From: Oscillospiraceae bacterium
GTDB taxonomy: Bacteria; Bacillota; Clostridia; Oscillospirales; Ruminococcaceae
Reading direction: 5' to 3'
DNA length: 6,791 nt
NCBI GenBank assembly: GCA_017828835.1
Contig: JAGAEK010000027.1
Location: 1 to 6,791 of the forward strand
Shown: positions 5,517-6,791 of the stretch, one piece after another
Position numbering within the stretch: the stretch's first letter is position 1
Layout of the letters: each line of letters opens with the position of its first letter
Program-made: the position numbers and the translations under genes
The notes under the pieces: model-generated
What the model was told of the DNA's origin: nothing
Databases searched by the model: none
The model's input: only the letters and a program-made list of their open reading frames with translations

Positions 5517-6791
5517 ATGAGTTCACCTCTTGCGGACAGGATAAGGCCGGAACGGCTCGATGAAATAGTCGGCCAGGAGCATATACTCGGAAAAGGAAAA
5601 CTGCTTTATAAAATATTTGAATCCGGCGAAGTCCCGAACATGATATTTTACGGGCCTCCCGGAATAGGAAAGACGACCGTTGCGAGGATGCTTGCGAAAA
5701 GAGCGGATAAAAAGCTGTGCAAACTGAACGGAACGACGGCGTCTACGGCGGACATAAAAAGCATCATAGAAAATTTGGGTTCGCTTGAAGGATTGAACGG
5801 TACGCTGTTATATCTCGACGAGATACAGTATCTGAACAAAAAGCAGCAGCAGACGCTGCTTGAGTTCATTGAAGACGGAAGGATATCGCTTATCGCATCG
5901 ACGACCGAAAACCCTTACTTTTACATATATTCGGCTATACTAAGTCGGTGTACGGTGTTCGAATTCAAACCGGTAGATCCGAAAGAAGTCGAAAGAGCGT
6001 TATCGAAAGCGAAGGACGAGCTTGAAAAGGAATATAACGTAAAAATCGTCGATGAAGACGGCGTTATAGAATATATTTCGAAGGCGTGCGGCGGAGACGT
6101 AAGAAAGGCGATAAACGCGCTTGAGATATGTGGGATTTCAGGGGTCGGCAGAGAAGACGGGAAAAGAGAAATAAAGCTGTTGCTTGAGGATGCAAAGACA
6201 GTATCTCAGAGAAACAGCGCGAGGTACGACCGGGACGGCGACGTGCATTATGACGTACTTTCGGCGTTTCAGAAGTCGATACGCGGATCAGATGAAAATG
6301 CGGCGCTTCATTATTTGGCAAGACTTCTTGCGGCGGGCGATCTTATTTCGCCTTGCAGGAGAATGCTTGTAACTGCGAGCGAAGATATCGGGCTTGCACA
6401 TCCGAACGCGATAGCGGTAGTTAAAGCATGTGTGGACAGCGCGATGCAGCTCGGACTTCCGGAAGCGAGGATACCGCTTGCCGAAGCGGTGATATTCCTT
6501 TGCACGCTGCCGAAATCAAATTCCGCAGTATGTGCGATAGACGCCGCGATGAGAGATATAGAAAACGGCGAATATTCAGACGTGCCCCAGCATCTTAAAG
6601 ATTCGCATTATTCGGGAGCGAAGAAGCTCGGCAGAGGAACGGAATATAAATACCCGCACAGCTTTCCGAATCATTACGTAGAGCAGCAATACCTTCCGGA
6701 TAAAATTAAAGATAAAAAGTATTACGAATTCGGCGATAACAAAACCGAAGCGGCGGCTTTTGAGTATAGGAAAAAATTGCTCGGGAAATAA
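5517..6791 (+). CDS. rarA: Replication-associated recombination protein A (AAA+ ATPase, MgsA/WRNIP1 family)
   Basis: This is a clamp-loader-like AAA+ ATPase that acts at stalled or gapped replication forks, with known links to SSB and RecA-dependent repair in other bacteria. The 424-residue protein is complete and of family length, its TAA being the last three bases of the window. The start SSPLADRIRPERLDEIVGQEHILG is the family N-terminus. Walker A is GPPGIGKT (46-53), Walker B LLYLDEIQ (Asp101, Glu102), sensor 1 STTENP (128-133), the arginine finger Arg144 in LSRC, and sensor 2 GGDVRKAIN with Arg196. The C-terminal half shows YDVLSAFQKSIRGSDENAALHYLARLL (245-271), RRMLVTASEDIGLAHP (281-296) and LAEAVIFLCTLPKSN (321-335), the tetramerisation region that separates RarA from RuvB and DnaX. 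It lies 34 bases after the esterase with no convincing promoter between, so it is probably the last gene visible in the glyA transcript. Confidence 0.97.
   Translation: MSSPLADRIRPERLDEIVGQEHILGKGKLLYKIFESGEVPNMIFYGPPGIGKTTVARMLAKRADKKLCKLNGTTASTADIKSIIENLGSLEGLNGTLLYLDEIQYLNKKQQQTLLEFIEDGRISLIASTTENPYFYIYSAILSRCTVFEFKPVDPKEVERALSKAKDELEKEYNVKIVDEDGVIEYISKACGGDVRKAINALEICGISGVGREDGKREIKLLLEDAKTVSQRNSARYDRDGDVHYDVLSAFQKSIRGSDENAALHYLARLLAAGDLISPCRRMLVTASEDIGLAHPNAIAVVKACVDSAMQLGLPEARIPLAEAVIFLCTLPKSNSAVCAIDAAMRDIENGEYSDVPQHLKDSHYSGAKKLGRGTEYKYPHSFPNHYVEQQYLPDKIKDKKYYEFGDNKTEAAAFEYRKKLLGK

Noticed and set aside
1..6791. Mobile element, CRISPR array, tRNA, or a hidden defence or biosynthetic system.
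   Set aside because: No long direct or terminal inverted repeats, transposase motifs, spaced repeat units or clover-leaf sequences were seen. Nearly every base is covered by intact housekeeping genes or short control regions.

Overview
The window looks like ordinary chromosomal DNA from a low-to-mid GC Firmicute, most likely an anaerobic Clostridia-type gut or rumen lineage. The basis is a transketolase split into two adjacent genes, strong AGGAGG-type ribosome binding sites, AT-rich divergent promoters with perfect TATAAT boxes, and tight operons separated by about 10 bases. Codon use is distinctive: AUA is a common isoleucine codon and AGA/AGG are common for arginine, alongside many NCG codons (GCG, ACG, TCG, CCG). 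I cannot name a genus from sequence alone. I see no phage gene, transposase, CRISPR array, rRNA or tRNA.

Layout. (1) Bases 1-2390, plus strand: the 3' part of an RluA/RluD-family 23S rRNA pseudouridine synthase gene, followed almost without gap by the N-terminal and C-terminal subunits of a split transketolase. (2) Bases 2395-2429: a hairpin between convergent genes, which pairs better as a terminator for the minus-strand gene than for the plus-strand one. (3) Bases 2445-3263, minus strand: a membrane-anchored calcineurin-like metallophosphoesterase of the YkuE/YaeI type. (4) Bases 3264-3462: a divergent regulatory region with one good sigma-A-type promoter facing each way. (5) Bases 3463-6791, plus strand: glyA (serine hydroxymethyltransferase), an FrmB/EstA-like alpha/beta-hydrolase esterase, and rarA (replication-associated AAA+ ATPase), spaced 10 and 34 bases apart and probably one transcription unit. 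rarA ends exactly at the last base of the window.

How the genes fit together. The two transketolase halves must act together on sugar phosphates in the non-oxidative pentose phosphate pathway. glyA supplies glycine and one-carbon units. rRNA modification and fork maintenance are housekeeping functions that share operons with these metabolic genes without an obvious biochemical link. All seven proteins fall in recognisable families with their catalytic residues intact. I did not find an undescribed system. The points most worth a second look are the strand-asymmetric terminator, the Tat-like start of the phosphoesterase, the unknown substrate of the esterase downstream of glyA, and the all-G ribosome binding site of rarA.
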